A stretch of 64,000 nucleotides of DNA from Nocardia sp. MH4 (GTDB lineage Bacteria > Actinomycetota > Actinomycetes > Mycobacteriales > Mycobacteriaceae). The notes beneath the pieces are model-generated. The model was given only the letters and a program-made list of their open reading frames with translations. It searched no databases and was not told the DNA's origin. Of the stretch, positions 20,301 through 31,100 are shown piece by piece (the first letter of the stretch is position 1; every line of letters begins with the position of its first letter). The stretch lies in assembly GCF_019266065.1 (NCBI RefSeq), contig NZ_LPNR01000131.1, forward strand, positions 29,447 to 93,446, written 5' to 3'. Both the position numbers and the translations under genes were made by a program.

Positions 20301-22112
20301 CAGCGGATCGAATGCCGCGCAGAGCTCGTCGAGCGCCGCCGCGAACACCGGGAACGCCCGATACAGCTCCGCGCCCATACCGATTCGCTGCGCGCCCTGA
20401 CCGGTGCACAGGAAGGCGGTGCGCTCCGGGGTGGCCTTCGCCTCGAGCACGCCGGGCGCGCCCGCCGCCAGCTCGGCCAGCCCGGCCAGCACGTCGTCGC
20501 GGTCGCGGCCGACGACCGCCCCCCGCCACTCCAGCAGCGCCCGCGAGGTCGTCAGCGCGTGCGCGACGTCGCGGACGTCCCGGTCGGGATCGTTGATCAG
20601 CCACTGCCGCAGGCGATCCGCCTGGGCGCGCAGGGCGTCGGGAGACTTGGCCGACAGCACCAGCGGAACGATCTCCGCCTCGGTGGGTGTCGCGAGTGGC
20701 TCGGTGTCGTCGACGACCGGCTCGGCGGGCGCCTCCTCGAGGATCAGGTGCGCGTTGGTGCCGCTGGCCCCGAACGAGGACACCCCCGCCCGCCGGGTCC
20801 GCTCCCCCGCAGGCCACGGCTCGTTGTCCCGCAACAGCCGCACCGTGCCCGCCGACCAATCCACATGCGGCGTCGGCGCGTCCACGTGCAGGGTCTTCGG
20901 CAGCACCTCGTGGCGCAGCGCCTGCACCATCTTGATCACGCCGCCGACGCCCGCCGCCGCCGAGGTGTGGCCGACGTTCGACTTGAGCGAGCCCAGCCGC
21001 AGCGGCGCACCCGCGCGCCGCGCGCCGTAGACGCTGATCAGCGCCCGTGCCTCGATCGGATCACCGAGCATCGTGCCGGTCCCGTGCGCCTCGACAGCGT
21101 CGATGTCGGTGGGCTCGAGCCCCGCGTTGGCCAACGCCTGCGCGATGACGCGCTCCTGGGACGGACCGTTCGGCGCGGTCAGGCCGTTGCTCGCGCCGTC
21201 CTGGTTGACCGCGCTGCCGCGCACCACCGCCAGCACGGGGTGGCCGAGCCGCCGCGCGTCCGACAGCCGCTCCAGCACCAGCACGCCGAGCCCCTCGGAG
21301 AACCCGGTTCCGTCCGCCGCGGCCGCGAACGCCTTGCAGCGGGCGTCCGGGGACAGGGCCCGCTGCCGCGCGAACGCGATCAGCAGGGAGGGATCCGACA
21401 TCACGGTGACGCCACCGGCCAGCGCGAGCGTGGCGTCGCCCTGACGCAGGGCCTGGCAGGCCAGATGCAGGGCCACCAGCGAGGACGAGCACGCGGTGTC
21501 GACCGAGATCGCCGGGCCCTTGAACCCGAACGAATAGGCGATCCGCCCGGACAGCACGCTGTTCGACACACCCAGGTAGGCATGGCCTTCCGTCTCGGCG
21601 CCGATGGTCGCCGAGCCGATGCGCGGACCGTAGTGCTGGTGGATGACACCGGCGAACACGCCGGTGTCGCTGCCGCGCAACGACACCGGGTCGATGCCCG
21701 CGTCCTCGAGCGCCTCCCAGGAGGCTTCGAGCATCAGCCGCTGCTGCGGGTCCATCGCGGCCGCCTCGCGCGGGCCGATCCCGAAGAACGCCGCGTCGAA
21801 TTCGCCGACGGCGTCGAGGAATCCGCCGTCGCGCGTGTAGACGGTGCCCGGCGCGTCGGGGTCCTCGTCGAAGAGCCGGTCCAGGTCCCAGCCACGATCG
21901 GCCGGGTAGGCCCCGACCGCGTCCACGCCGTCGGCGGTCACCCGCCACAGGTCCTCGGGTGACCGCACGCCGCCGGGGTACCGGCAGGCCATGCCGACGA
22001 TGGCGATCGGCTCCTGCGACCGGTCGGTGAGCTCACGAAGCTGCTGCTTGGTCTCGTACAGCTCTTTCGCGGTCTTCTTGAGGTACCGGCGTAGCTCGTC
22101 GTTGTCGGCCAT
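11340..22112 (-). CDS. Modular type I polyketide synthase (PKS B), modules 3 and 4
   Basis: A protein of 3590 residues with two modules of equal layout. An N-terminal coiled-coil docking segment (1-32) precedes module 3: KS (Cys208), AT (GHSIGE about 655, HAFH about 756, malonyl type), DH (HMTYGVVVVP about 958; LLDMVMH), KR (TGGTGGLG about 1411; LAD at the LDD position; SS and Tyr present), ACP (GFDSL about 1721). Module 4: KS (Cys about 1949), AT (GHSIGE about 2409, HAFH about 2507), DH (HMTYGVVLVP about 2711; LFDMVMH), KR (about 3157; LAD), ACP (GFDSL about 3467), then a C-terminal docking tail ending in an acidic ELLDLIDEEF helix. Both modules are expected to add malonate and leave a C=C. 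The ATG at 22112 has AGGAG 8 nt upstream and sits 24 bp after the PKS A stop. The KS and the GIGPR variant of module 3 match module 5, suggesting B and C arose by gene duplication. Confidence 0.95.
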   Translation of the reverse strand: MADNDELRRYLKKTAKELYETKQQLRELTDRSQEPIAIVGMACRYPGGVRSPEDLWRVTADGVDAVGAYPADRGWDLDRLFDEDPDAPGTVYTRDGGFLDAVGEFDAAFFGIGPREAAAMDPQQRLMLEASWEALEDAGIDPVSLRGSDTGVFAGVIHQHYGPRIGSATIGAETEGHAYLGVSNSVLSGRIAYSFGFKGPAISVDTACSSSLVALHLACQALRQGDATLALAGGVTVMSDPSLLIAFARQRALSPDARCKAFAAAADGTGFSEGLGVLVLERLSDARRLGHPVLAVVRGSAVNQDGASNGLTAPNGPSQERVIAQALANAGLEPTDIDAVEAHGTGTMLGDPIEARALISVYGARRAGAPLRLGSLKSNVGHTSAAAGVGGVIKMVQALRHEVLPKTLHVDAPTPHVDWSAGTVRLLRDNEPWPAGERTRRAGVSSFGASGTNAHLILEEAPAEPVVDDTEPLATPTEAEIVPLVLSAKSPDALRAQADRLRQWLINDPDRDVRDVAHALTTSRALLEWRGAVVGRDRDDVLAGLAELAAGAPGVLEAKATPERTAFLCTGQGAQRIGMGAELYRAFPVFAAALDELCAAFDPLLGRSLREVMFTDTDGVLDRTEFTQPALFAFEVAMCRLVESFGVTPDFLIGHSIGELAAAFVAGVWTLPDACALVAARGRLMGALPVGGAMLAAAVTADRAGEIVAGLGDRVSIAAVNGPTSSVLSGEADAIEEIERRLGADGVRTSRLRVSHAFHSARMEPMLAEFRAVAEGVAYATPRVPIVSNESGALADAAVTDPEYWVRQVRGCVRFAPGVDALVAAGARRFVELGPDAVLTAMTRECLAEVPEVESVATAAATSRRSADEVAQFVTALARLQVAGVPVTWAPLFAGRPVPRMSLPTYAFQRRRYWLQPDQGAAAGASDHPILTGVVGVAGTDEWLLTGRLSLRTHPWIADHMTYGVVVVPSATLIEFLLAAGARIGCEVVDELTLQAPILPTDDTEIELQVLVQAADDSGRRPFEFYFRTSPESDWVHNATGVLAARWDGDSALAQRLRDEDWPPADADIVDSAGLPARISRDAGLEYGPAFLGVRAAWQRDDTVFSEIALNLDAAPEAGRHDLHPALLDMVMHAGFSRLLWDEGNPDPDTGRLLFRWGGARFHKSGPWPAAVTSLRVIAVASGPETISVAAIDPEGAPIVSVDAVVMRPYDVKEFRSTVAGAEAELYQVRWEQADSAGPAPVPAMVTLAGTAVPGLDAAASIADLAAAEPVPAVVVWRALGAQVSDDPAAVRSSVRDTLATLRRWLAEDRLSDTRLVVVTTGGAGLTGETPDLAAAALWGLLRSAQSENPDRFVLVDVDPATPVDADRIAAVVRSGEPQVAVRGGRLLTPRLVRAATTDAAPVSFGDGTVLITGGTGGLGALFARHLVTAHGVGDLVLTSRRGPAAAGAAALVAELARLGAQTRIVACDVTDRDAVRDLLDSIGTGLTGVVHTAGVLADGTVATLTDDQVDRVLAPKVDGAWHLHELTRDRTLAAFVLFSSIATVLGSAGQGNYAAANGVLDALAQRRRTAGLAATSLAWGPWNQGSGMTGGLDEAALARWDRLGLSPLADVDGVRLFDEALAHTEARPAPIRFDAAALRRETDPAAVPAVLRGYVRRSTRPAHAAAAPVGALAAQLAEVPEARRGELILDVVLTQAAAVLGHESGGDIRPDQRFDEIGFDSLGGVEFRNRLGKATGLQLPSTLVFDHPTPTAVAELVRSRVTPATGGPTAKTVRRVRADEPIAIVGMACRFPGGVESPQQLWDLVASGIDATGEFPADRSWDLPRLLDADPDKPGTVYTNRGGFLYDAGDFDPGFFGISPREASAMDPQQRLLLEVSWEALEDAGIDPISLRGSDTGVFAGAGASGYVDRVVGDLEGYRLTGTTSSVISGRVAYVLGLEGPAVTVDTACSSSLVSLHLACQALRQGESSLALASGVTVAATPYLYVDFARQRGLSPDGRCKAFSDAADGVAFSEGVGVLVLERLSDARRLGHDVLALVRGTAVNQDGASNGLTAPNGPSQERVIAQALASAGLTPADVDAVEAHGTGTPLGDPIEANALIAAYGQDRGEREPLRIGSIKSNIGHTVAAAGVGGVIKMVQALRHETLPATLHADVPSPHVDWSAGSVRLLTAPEPWRAGGPVRRAGVSSFGVSGTNAHAILEEAPATRSTVAARAADGPRTVPLLVSAKSRTALAAQAARLRTWLLEHPDTDPVDVAYSLATGRAQHEYRAAVLGRDRDDLLDRLGKLAAGTAATGVLSGTVGAGKTAFLFTGQGAQRVGMGAGLAEAFPVFATALDEVCARFDPLLGCSLKQAMFTGVLADDQGVATASGVLDRTRLTQPALFAFEVALYRLVASFGLVPDLVIGHSIGELAAAHVAGVWSLDDACALVAARGALMDALPEGGAMLAVAATEAEVATAIAEFGDRVSIAAVNGPAAVVISGDEDVVDALDRRFTEQGRKTSGLRVSHAFHSARMEPMLAEFVTVAAGVTYHSPRIPLVSNVSGALAGDEILAPAYWAAQVRGAVRFAPGVETLVTSGVRRFLEIGPDAVLAAMTRQSLPAELEQRAVVAAAARREHDEVEQFLTMLAQAHTAGAKVEWNALFTAGHAARVTLPTYAFEHRRFWLDPAPGDSGTGSADHPLLTDVVRVADRDEWLFTGRLSLRTHPWIADHMTYGVVLVPSAALMEMLLVAGARIGCGAVEELTLEAPILPPPEGAVELQVLVREPDSAGRRSFTFHYRLADAADTAWTRNASGVLSGHQLTDIGLMAMLRAEPWPPVGATPVDPAWIPAQVGRVAGLEYGPSFYGIDGAWRTGDTIFSEVTLSPEVPVDRFRLHPALFDMVMHAGLVCLIWSAEANNPAEGKLLFRWGATRFHTTATVTSLRVMAIQRDSETITVVAVDQDGNPVVSIDEVVMRSYDVQQFRANLAGGRAGRYGVRWTAAATPDGLAPPGSAAVLGAAPILGVDERYPDLAALAAAAAVPDLVVWSEAAAAPQDALTGDRVRAALDTVRGWLADDRFARSRLVVVTRRAAGLPEETPEIAAAAVTGLIRSAQTEYPGRIVLVDADAAPVSADAILAAVATGEPQIAVRGDRVLAPRLEPVTAPATAPVSFGPGTVLITGGTGGLGALLARHLVTEHGVRRLLLVSRRGENAEGAAELARTLAGLGAEVRIAACDVTDRDALAKLLHDLPAEHPLTGVVHTAGLLADSTFHALTADQVDRVFAPKADAAWHLHELTRDLELSAFVLFSSIAGVLGSAGQANYAAANSFLDALAIRRRAEGLPALSLAWGPWQPDLGMTGTLDRLALSRMERLGLAPLDRADGLRLFDEALTSAEPVQALVHLDTDKLRIEAHTGPVPGALRGFVRTRDRAAATTSTEPTLGERLHGVAEAKRRGLVLDLVRETVAAVLGYASADEIAPDRGFDELGFDSLGAVEFRNRLANLTGLSLPSTLAFDYPTAADLADYLLARTTVTAPAAPTAAPDDIARLESLLDRILATAGDDDETVAGLRGVNNRLRTYLSGRWPDTEYDDLDLPSGSELLDLIDEEFGPA

Positions 22113-22120
22113 CGGTGGAA

Positions 22121-22125
22121 CTCCT
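22121..22125 (-). promoter_or_regulatory. Ribosome binding site of PKS B
   Basis: AGGAG lies 8 nt upstream of ATG 22112 in the 24 bp gap between PKS A and PKS B and fixes that start. Confidence 0.8.
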
Positions 22126-22136
22126 GCTCGTTCAGC

Positions 22137-25100
22137 TCAGCTGAGGTTGTCGATGAAGTCGAATAGCTCGCGGTCGTCGGCGGCATCGAGGCCGGCGATG
22201 TCGACCTCGCCGGGGTCTCTGCCTTCGAGCCTGCGCACCAGCGCGGCCAGCTTGTCGGCGATCCCGGACCGGTCCGCGGCGGACAGGTCGGCGGTGTCGA
22301 AGCTGCGGGCGAGCGCGTCGACCTCGTCGGTGATCCGCTGCGCGGGGTCGTCGACGGGGGCGATCTCCCGGCGGACGAATCCGGCCAGCGCTTCCGGGGT
22401 CGGGTAGTCGAACATGGCGGTCGCGGGCAACTGCAGGCCGACAGCGGTTTTCAGCCGGTTGCGGAATTCCATGACGCCGAGCGAGTCGAATCCGAGATCG
22501 CTGAACGGCTTGTCCGGGGCCGTCGCGGCCGCGCTCGCGTGACCGAGCACGGCCGCGGCCTGGGCACGGATGACGTCGAGGACGAGCCGGTCCTGTTCGG
22601 CGACACCGCGGCCGAGCAGCCGCGCCGCCAACGACGCCGCGTCGTTCGACGCCGCCCGCGACCCGGTCACGTCGCCGACCCTGCGCCGGGTCGGCCGGGC
22701 CAGGGCGCGCATGACCGGCCGGACCTCGCCGGGATCGACCGCACCGAACGCGCCCGGGTCGATCCGGACCGCGACGAACGCGGACCTGCCGCCCGCCAGG
22801 GCCGCGTCGAACAGCGCCATGCCGTCGTCGGTGCCCAGCGGGAGCAGACCTTCGCGCCGCAACCGGACGAGGTCGGCCTCGCCGAGGCCGCTGGTCATGC
22901 CGCTGCTCTGCTGCCACGGACCCCACGCCACCGAGGTCGCGGGCAGCCCGCGCACCTGGCGGTACCGGGCCAGCGCGTCGAGGAAGACGTTGGCTGCGGC
23001 GTAGTTGGCCTGCCCCGGATTGCCGATGACACCGGAGACGGACGAATACAGCACGAACGCCGACAGGTCCAGGTGCGCGGTCGCCTCGTGCAGGTTCCAC
23101 GCGGCGTCGACCTTCGGCCGCAGCACTCGGGCGATCCGGTCGGCGGTCATGGTGGCGAGCAGGCCGTCGGCCAGCACGCCCGCGCAGTGGACGACGGCGG
23201 TCAGCGGATGCTCCGCCGGGATCGCCGCCAGCACCGCGTCCAGGGCGGCGCGGTCGGCCGCGTCACAGGCGACCACGTCGACCTGTGCGCCGAGTTCGGT
23301 GAGCTCGGCGACGAGTTCGGCCGCACCGGGAGCCGCCGGACCCCGCCTGCCCGCCAGGACGAGTCGCCGCGCGCCGTGCGCGGTGACCAGGTGGCGCGCG
23401 GCCACGGCGCCGAGCCCGCCGGTGCCGCCGGTGATCAGCACAGTGCCCTCGGGCCGCAACGGTGTCGGCACGGTGAGGACGTTCTTGCCGATCCCCCTGG
23501 CCTGGCTGAGGTGCCGGAATGCCTCGGGCGCCCGGCGCAGGTCCCACGCCGTGGTCGCGCTCGGCGTGAGCGCACCGCGCTCGAACAGGTCGACGAGCGC
23601 GGCCAGGATCTCCCGGAGCCGGTCCGGGCCCGCCTCCATCAGCATGAAACTCGCGTACCGCACACCCGGGTGGGCGGCCGCCACAGCGGCGGGATCGCGG
23701 CGGTCGATCATGCCCATCTCGACGAACCGGCCACCGCGCGGGAGCAGCCGCAACGACGCGTCCACGAAATCGCCTGCCAGCGAATCGAGCACGATGTCGA
23801 CACCGCGACCGCCGGTGACGGCATGGAACTTCCGCTCGAAGTCCAGGGTCCGCGAGTCACCGATTTGATCGTCGTCGAAGCCCATCTCCCGCAGCACATT
23901 CCACTTCGGTGTGCTGGCGGTGACCAGCAGACGCAGATCCCAGTGCCGGGCGAGCTGGACAGCCGCCATGCCGACGCCACCGGTGGCCGCGTGCAGCAGC
24001 AGGGTCTCGCCGGGTCGCGCGGCGGCCAGGTCGACGAGGCCGTAGTAGGCCGTCGCGTACACGATCGGCACGGCCGCGGCCTGGGTGAACGACCAGCCGC
24101 GCGGCATCCGCGCGAGCAGCCGGTGATCGGTCACCGCGACCGAGGCGACGCCGGGGGTGAAGCCGAACACCCGGTCACCCGGCGCGAATTCGGTGACGTC
24201 GGGCGCGACCTCGAGCACGATGCCCGCGCCCTCGCCGCCGATGCGGCCGTTCGGATCGGGATAGGTACCCAAGGCCATGAGCACATCACGGAAGTTGAGC
24301 CCGGCCGCCCGCATGCTCACCCGCACCTGTCCCGGGGCGAGAGCGGTGCGCGGGCGCTCGACCAGCGCGAAGTTGTCGCTGGACAACGTGCCCTTGTCGA
24401 GCGGGGTCAGCGCCCACTCCACCGCGTCCGGCACCTCGAGCGCGCCCCCGCCGGGGTGCAGTCGGGGCAGGTACGCGCTGCCCCGCCGCACGGCCAGCTG
24501 GGATTCGCCGTCGGTCGCCACAGCCAGGGCCACGGCGGCGCGGTAGTCGGCCCAGGAGTCGACATCGACGAGCAGGATCCGGTCCGGGTTCTCGCTCTGC
24601 GCGGTGCGCAGCAACCCCCAGGCCGCCGCGACGGCCAAGGCCACCTGCTCGCCGGGGTGCACGGCGACGGCCCGGCTGGTCACGACGACGATGCGTCCGT
24701 CGTCGGCCAGCAGGCGCTGGACCCGCACGGACAGCTCCGTCATCGCAGCACGCACGGTGGCGGGCAGATCGGTGCCGGTCGACGCGCCGTCGAGGCGCAC
24801 CACCGTGGCGGTTCGACCGTCGATCGTGACGGTCTCGGCGTCGTCGGAGGTGGTCCAGTCGCCCAGGCCGAGGGCGACGGTGGGCTCGGGGGCGGCGACC
24901 CAGTCCAGCTCGTAGCCCACACTGTCCGCGCGGCGGGTGACCGTGCCGAGCGCGTCGGTCGACAGGGACCGCAGGGTCAGCAGGCCGACCTCGGCGACCG
25001 CCGTACCCGCCTGGTCGGCGAAGGTCAACGTGATCCGCGCACCGCCCGGACCGGTCCCGGCCGAGGTCGCGCGCACGCGCAGCGTGGTCGCTCCCGTGGC

Positions 25101-28100
25101 ACGCAGAACGACGTTCTCCCAGGTGAACGGGACGGCGACGGTGCCGGTGGGCTGGTCGGGAACCAGGCCACCGAGCAGGATCGCGTGCAGGGCCGCGTCG
25201 AGCAGTGCCGGATGCAGGCCGAAGGCGGCGGCGTCCGCGCGCACCGACTCCGGCAGGACGACCTCGGCGAACACCTCGCCCTCGCCGCGCCACAGCGCGG
25301 TGAGCCCGCGGAAGGCCGGACCGTACTCGTAGCCGCGCTCGGCCAGGCCCGCGTAGGCGTCCGCGAGCGCGATCGGGGCGGTGTTCGGGGGCGGCCAGGT
25401 CACCAGGTCGGATCCGGCGGCGGAGGTCGGCGCGGCGGTCATCGTCGCGACGGCGTGCCGGACCCACCGGTCCGAATCCTCGCCTGCCGCCCGCGAATAC
25501 ATCGACACCGTCCTGGCGCCCGCGTCGTCCGGTCCGCCCGCCACCACGCGCAACTCGGCGGCGGTCTCGGTCGAGAGGGGCAGCGGCGCCTCGATCACGA
25601 GCTCGGTGAGCAGCGGACACTCCACCACGGTGCCCACGTGCAGGGCCAGTTCCACGAGCGCGGCGCCGGGCAGCAGCGCCACCCCGGCGACGGCGTGATC
25701 GGCCAGCCAGGGATGACCGGCCTGCGAGAGCCTGCCGGTGAACACCACGTCCGGGGAATCCGGCAGCCGCACCATCGCGCTCAGCAGCGGGTGGGCCGCG
25801 TCGTCGAGCCCCGATTGCCGGACATCGGCGGCCTCGACCGGCCGCACCCAGTACCGCTGATGCTGGAAGGCATAGGTGGGCAGGGTCACTCGTCGTGCGG
25901 CCCGGCCGGCGAACACCGGCGTCCAGTCCACCGGCAGCCCCACGGTGTGCGCCTGGGCCAGCGCCGTGACGAACCCGGCCGTCTCCGCGACCGAGCGCCG
26001 CGACGATGCCAGCACCGCCGACTTCGCCTCCAGCTCGGGGTGTTCGGCCAGGCACGACCGGGTCATCGCGGTGAGCACCGCGTCCGGGCCCACCTCCACG
26101 AACCGGCGCACTCCGGACTCGACCAGCGCGTCCACCCCGGGCGCGAAGCGCACGCAGCCGCGCACCTGGGCCACCCAGTACTCCGGGTCGAGTACCGTGT
26201 CGCCCGCCGCGGCGCCGGTCACATTGGACACGATCGGCAGCAGCGGCGCGCGATAGGTCAGACCCTGGGCGACCGTGCGGAATTCGGCCAGCATCGGATC
26301 CATCCGGGCCGAATGGAACGCATGACTGACCCGCAACCGGTGCGTGCGGCCGCCACGTTCGGCGAACAGGCGGGCGAGCTCGTCGACCGCGTCCTCGTCG
26401 CCCGAGAACACCACCGCCTCCGGGCCGTTCACCGCGGCCACCGCCAGCCGGTCACCGTATCCGGCCACCAGTTCCATCGCCTCGTTCTCGGACACCGCCG
26501 CCGCCAGCATCGCCCCGCCCTCGGGCAGCGCGCCCATGAGCCGGCCTCGGGCCGCCACCAGCGCGCACGCGTCGGCGAGCGACCAGACACCGGCGACATA
26601 GGCGGCCGCCAGCTCGCCGATCGAATGACCGGCGACGACATCCGGGAGCACACCGCACGATTCGAGCAGCCGGAACATCGCCACCTCGAAGGCGAACAAC
26701 GCGGGCTGGGTGAACTCGGTGCGGCTCAGCCCCGCCTCGGGGGCGTCGAACATCACCGCGCGCAACGATCCGCCGAGGTGGCGATCGAGCTCGGCGCAGA
26801 CCTCGTCCAGCACGGCCGCGAACACCGGGAAGTCCCGGGACAATTCGGCGCCCATGCCGGGGCGCTGCGCGCCCTGCCCGGTGAACAGGAAGGCCGTCTT
26901 GCCCTGTCCCACAACACCTGCGACCGACCTGGACGATCCCGTCCCGGCCGCGAGGTCGGCGAGCCCGTCCAGGAGCTCCTGGCGGTCGACGCCCAGCGCG
27001 CCACCGCGCCACTCCAGCAGCGCCCTGGTATCGAGCAGGGCCGACGCCACGTCCCGCAGGTCGGCGTCCGGGCGCTCGATCAGCCACTGCCGCAGCCGAT
27101 CCGCCTGCGCCCGCAATGCCTGCTCGGACTTCGCCGACACCAGCAGCGGGACGATCCCGGAGGGGGCGGCCGACGCTCGCGCGGCGAGCGGAACCACCGG
27201 CGGTTCCTCGAGGATGACGTGCGCGTTCGTGCCGCTGATCCCGAACGAGGACACCCCCGCCCGCCGCGGCCGCGCACCGGCGGGCCACCGTTCGGCCTCC
27301 GCCAGCACCCGCACCGACCCGGCCGACCAGTCCACATGCGGCGACAACGCGTCGACGTGCAGGGTCTTGGGCAGGGTGTCGTGGCGCATGGCCTGCACCA
27401 TCTTGATCACGCCACCCACGCCGGACGCGGCCTGCGAGTGTCCGATGTTCGACTTGAGCGAGCCGATGCGCAGCGGCTCGTCGCGGTCCTGCCCGTAGGC
27501 CGCGATCAGGGCCTGCGCCTCGATCGGATCGCCCAGGGTGGTGCCGGTGCCGTGCGCTTCGACCACATCCACGTCCGCCGGCGTCAGGCCCGCGTCGGCC
27601 AGCGCCGCCGCGATCACCCGTTCCTGCGACGGTCCGTTGGGCGCGGTCAGGCCGTTGCTCGCGCCGTCCTGGTTGACGCCGGTGCCCCGCACGACCGCGA
27701 GCACGTTGTGGCCGAGCCGCCGCGCGTCCGAAAGCCGTTCCACGACCAGCACGGCCGCGCCCTCCGACCACGAAACGCCGTCGGCCGCCGCCGAGAAGGA
27801 CTTGCACCGACCGTCCGAGGCCAGCCCCCGATTCCGGGAGAACTCCAGGAACACCATCGGCGTCGCCATCACGGTCGCGCCGCCGACCAGCGCGAGGGAA
27901 CTCTCCCCCTGGCGCAGGGCCCGGCACGCCACATGCAAGGCCACCAGCGACGAGGAGCACGCGGTGTCCACCGTCATCGCGGGGCCCTCCAGCCCCAGCG
28001 CGTAGGACACCCGCCCGGACGCCACACTGCCCACGGCCCCGGTCACGACGTAGCCCTCGACCTCGGGGGTCTGCCGGGTCAGCGTCTCGTAGTCCTGGTA

Positions 28101-31100
28101 CATCACGCCCGAGTACACCCCGGTATCGGTGCCGCGCAACGACATCGGATCGATGCCCGCGTGCTCGAGCGCTTCCCACGACACCTCGAGCAGCAGTCGT
28201 TGCTGCGGGTCCATCGCGATCGCCTCGCGGGGCGCGATCCCGAAGAAGTCCGCGTCGAAGTCGGCCGCCCTGGTCAGGAAGCCGCCCTTCCCGGAGTAGG
28301 TCGTGCCCACGTGATCGGGGTCGGGATCGATCAGCCGATCCAGCGCCCAGCCGCGATCCGCCGGGAAGTCGCCGATGGCGTCGGTGCCCGTGGACACCAG
28401 CTCCCACAGCTCGTCCGCGGAGGCGACCCCACCCGGGTACCGGCACGCCATGCCGACGATGGCGATCGGTTCGTCCGCCCGCGCCCGCCGACCCGGCCGC
28501 GCAGCCGGGTCGCTCGCCGCCTTCGGCTCGACCCGCGACTGCACCAGCTTCGCCACGGCCGCCGGGGTCGGATGATCGAAGACCAAGGTCGACGGCAAGG
28601 TCAGGCCGGTCGCCTTGCCCAGCCGGTTGCGGAACTCCACCGCACCGAGCGAGTCGAAACCCAGCTCGCGGAACGGTTTACCCGCGTCGACCGCCTCACC
28701 CGAATCGTGGCCGAGTACCGCGGCCACCTGGTCGCGGACCACCGCCAGCACCACGGCGGGGCGCTGCGCCTCGGGCACGCCCGCCAGGCGCGCGCCCAGC
28801 GAACCCACCGCGTGGAGGGTGGGCGTGGGGGCCACGGCCGGGCGGCGGACGAAACCGCGCAGGACGGCGGGGACGGTGTCGGGGTCGGACTCGCGACGCA
28901 GGACGGTCGCGTCGAACCGGATCGGGACGAGGCGGGCGTCCGGGCGAGCGAGCGCGGCGTCGAACAGGCGCAGTCCCTCGTCGTCACCGAGCTGTCCCAG
29001 GCCCAGCCGGTCCCAGCGCGCGACGGCGACGCGATCCAGCGCGCCGGTCATCCCGCCCGCCTGGTTCCACGGACCCCAGGCCAGCGCGGTCGCGGGCAGA
29101 CCGGCGGCGCGACGCTGTTCGGCCAAGGCGTCCAGGACACCGTTGGCCGCCGCGTAGCTGCCCTGTCCGGCCGTGCCGAGCAGCCCGGACACCGAGGAGA
29201 ACACGAGGAACGCCGACAGCTCGCGGGTCTGCTCGTGCAGGTGCCACGCGCCGTCGACCTTCGGCGCCAGGACCCGGTCGATCTGGTCGTCGGTCATCGC
29301 CTCGACGACGCCGTCGTCGAGGACGCCCGCGGCGTGCACGACGGCGGTCAGCCGCCCGTCGGCGGCGATGGTGTCGAGCAGGGACCGGATGTCGTCGGCG
29401 TCGGCGACATCGCAGGCCACGACGCGGACGTCGGCGCCCGCGCGCCGCAGCTCGTCGACCAGGTCGGCGGCGCCGGGAGCCGCGGGACCCCGGCGCGAGG
29501 TCAGCACCAGGCTGCGGACCTCGTGCGCGGTGACGAGGTGGCGGGCGAACAGGGCGCCCAGTCCGCCGGTGCCGCCGGTGATCAGCACCGTGCCGTCGCC
29601 GAACGACGTGGCGCCGGTGTCCGCCGACGCGGACGTGCGCGTCAGCCTGGGTACCAGGAGCTCCGTGCCGCGGACGGCGACCTGGGGCTCCCCCGACCGG
29701 GTGACGGCCGCGATCCGCTCCGCGTCCAGCGGCGCGGCGGGATCTTCGTCGACGAGGACGAAGCGCCCCGGGTGCTCCGACTGCGCGCTGCGCACGAGGC
29801 CCCACACGGCGGCCGCGCCCAGATCTGGCGTTTCGCCGGGAAGGGTGGCGCCCGCGGTAGTGACCACGACGAGGCGAGGCGATCGCTCGTGGGCGAGCCA
29901 GGACTTCAGCGTCGCGAGGGTGGTCAGGACGCCGTCGCGGACCGCCGCCGGCGTCTCACCGCTGGGCGCCCGCCACACCACCGCATCCGGAAGCTGTTCA
30001 GCGGCAGCCAGATCGGTCACGGTGACGGAGACGTCGATCCCCCGCACCACCGTGCCCGCGAGCGCCGCCATCGACGGCGCGGACCCACCGGTGACCACGA
30101 CGGGCTCCCAGCGCACCTCGTACAGCTGTGCGTCGTCGTCGGCCAGTGCGCTCCGGAAGGCGTTCACGTCGTAGGGACGCATCACCACCGCCTCGACCGA
30201 CACGATCGGCGTGCCGTCCGGATCGACGGCGGCGACGGATACGGTCTCCGGGCCGGTCGCCACGGCGATGACCCGCAGCGAGGTGACCTCGGCCGTCGGC
30301 GCGTGGAAGTGGACCCCGCCCCAGCGGAAGAGCAGCTTGCCGGTGGCCGCGTCGGCGGCGGCGTCACGCCACACCAGCTGGGCGAGTCCGGCGTGCAGGG
30401 TCATATCCAGCAGCGTGGGATGCAGGCCGTAGCGGCCCGAGTCCCCCGCCGTGTCGGTGACGAGGGCGAGGTCGGCGAAGACCACGTCGTCTCGTCGCCA
30501 CGCGGCGCGCACGCCGGTGAACGCCGGGCCGTACTCGAGGCCGGAGCCGTTCGACATCAGCGCCGGAATCTCCTCGGCGGCGATCGGTTCGGCATCCACC
30601 GGCGGCCACTGCTCGCCGCGCAGGCGCGCGAGCAGGGCCGAATCGCCGGCTCGCGCCGACAGCGCACCGGTCGCGTTGCGCGTCCATGCCCCCTCCGGCG
30701 AGGTCCGGAAGGAGAACTCGAACTGGCGCGATCCCGACGCGTCGGGCGCCCGCACCAGTACCTGCAATTCGACCTCGTCCGTGCCGGACGGCAGGATCGG
30801 CGCCTGGAGCGTGAGCTCCTCCAGCACACCGCAACCGATTCGATCACCGGCCGCGAGCAGGAACTCGGCCAGGGCCGCGCTGGGCACGACCACCACGCCG
30901 TAGGAGGCGTGATCGGTGATCCACGGCTGCGCGCGCAACGACAGACGGCCGGTGACCAGCCACTCGTCGGTACCCGCCAGGCCCACCACCTCGGTGAGGA
31001 TCGGGTGACCCGAGGTCGAATGCGGCGCGTCCTGCACCGGCGGCAACCAGAACCGGCGATGCTGGAACGCGTAGGTGGGCAGCGGAATCCGTCGCGCCGC

